36,084 nt of DNA from Mycobacterium nebraskense (lineage in GTDB: Bacteria > Actinomycetota > Actinomycetes > Mycobacteriales > Mycobacteriaceae). The stretch lies in assembly GCF_002102255.1 (NCBI RefSeq), contig NZ_LQPH01000110.1:1-36084 (forward strand), read 5' to 3'. The position numbers and the translations under genes are program-made. The notes under the pieces are model-generated. The model did not search any database, was not told the DNA's origin, and worked only from the letters and a program-made list of their open reading frames with translations. This document shows, piece after piece, positions 35,405 to 36,084 of the stretch (positions are counted from its first letter, which is position 1; each line of letters opens with the position of its first letter).

Positions 35405-36084
35405 GGTGTCGTAGAGCACGGCGAAGAGCAATCGGTCCCGCAACCGGCCGCAGCCGTCCAGGATCGCCTGCACCTCGTCCGGCGACAGCACCCGCGGCAG
35501 CTTCTTCGGCGTCTTCAACGCGATCACCCGCCTCGACCTCGGCGTGCCCTTGCTGATGTGGTGCAGGAACGGCTTCCAACCGCCGCGCGCGCCGCCGACC
35601 TGCCACGAGGTCAGCAGCTCACCGACATCCACCCCATCTCGTGCAGCGTGGGTGTAAAACGCCCCGACGGCCGAAAGTTTGCGGTTTACAGTCGATTCCG
35701 TGCAATGATGCGGCACCGACGGCAACACCGCGACCTGCCCATGCCGGGCCTGCAGCGGAAGCCGCAGCCAGGCCACGAACTCACCGAGATCGTCGAGCCG
35801 AACGCCCCGCCAGTCCAGACCACGCTCGGCGAGAAAACCGAACCAGTCCTTGAGATCGTGCGCGTATGCCTTGACCGTGTTCGGTGATCGCTCGATGTCG
35901 GTCAGATACGCCAGATACCGGTCGACCGGCGCTACCGGAGCATCGTCGTCGCCGAGAACGGTCCACGACTCACGCAACGAGACCGGCGAGATAACTCGTG
36001 CAATCTGAGTTGCGTCCAGCAGAGTGGTGTACGAGCCGGTGATGACCGGCGTGTCGTAGCCGGATGAATGAAGGTCATCGCGTG
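35399..36084 (-). pseudogene. Tn554 TnpA-like tyrosine recombinase, 5' half (outer element)
   Basis: The minus strand is open from the window edge. A start could be TTG 35977 (LRESWTVLGDDDAPVAPVDR) or lie outside. The reading contains the SAM-like core-binding domain (YLAYLTDIERSPNTVKAYAH, DLKDWFGFLAERGLDWRGVR) and the start of the catalytic domain (KKLPRVLSPDEVQAILDGCG, LRDRLLFAVLYDTGM). It then runs into the inner element and stops. The other half is at 30406-30906. This is the same gene cut at one point, so it is counted as interrupted rather than decayed. The outer element's other end lies beyond the window. Confidence 0.88.

Noticed and set aside
1..36084. CRISPR arrays, tRNA or rRNA genes
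   Set aside because: I saw no regularly spaced repeats, cloverleaf-like segments or rRNA sequence while reading the window; a dedicated search was not possible.

Overview
The window is high-GC actinobacterial DNA, almost certainly from a Mycobacterium. The support is an intact 7Fe ferredoxin gene (fdxC) directly followed by dapC, as in Mycobacterium tuberculosis (Rv1177-Rv1178), an R2-like ligand-binding oxidase whose metal ligands fall at the same residue numbers as in Rv0233, mycobacterial-style FadD and FadE proteins, and a LipM-like esterase remnant. The species cannot be named from the sequence. The genome looks heavily colonised by insertion sequences and rich in broken genes.

Layout. 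1-8.3 kb is a graveyard of mobile DNA: pieces of IS110, IS256 (two types), IS30, IS3, a serine recombinase and a DUF6431-type IS protein. Inside it lie remnants of dnaB, a Kef-type antiporter and a LipM-like esterase, plus one mostly intact NAD(P)-dependent dehydrogenase. 8.5-11.1 kb carries fdxC, a dapC broken by two frameshifts and a broken APC permease. 11.1-13.7 kb is a transposase/ATPase element whose ATPase is an in-frame hybrid of an ExeA-like and an IstB-like protein, followed by IS21-type ends.

13.8-25.1 kb is a long minus-strand lipid or steroid-type acyl-CoA catabolic operon. In transcription order it holds a FadD ligase, the R2lox oxidase, a DUF35 protein overlapping a thiolase-like protein, an SDR dehydrogenase, a second acyl-CoA ligase and two acyl-CoA dehydrogenases separated by an IS110 insertion. 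The expected chemistry is CoA activation, alpha-beta dehydrogenation, oxidation of a hydroxyacyl-CoA and a thiolase or retro-aldol cleavage. The thiolase-like protein has Ser where the nucleophilic Cys is normally found, which favours a retro-aldolase with its DUF35 partner.

25.2-27.7 kb is again IS DNA: one element with doubled terminal repeats at both ends and three IS fragments. 27.7-36.1 kb holds the most striking structure. A Tn554-like three-gene element (tnpA-tnpB-tnpC, minus strand) has a second, different and apparently intact Tn554-like element (30907-35398, plus strand) inserted into its tnpA. The insertion lies exactly between the Met and the catalytic Arg codons of the TGMR motif. 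It is flanked by two copies of the hexamer CATCCC and bounded by a 10-bp imperfect inverted repeat. Joining the two tnpA halves through one hexamer restores the reading frame.
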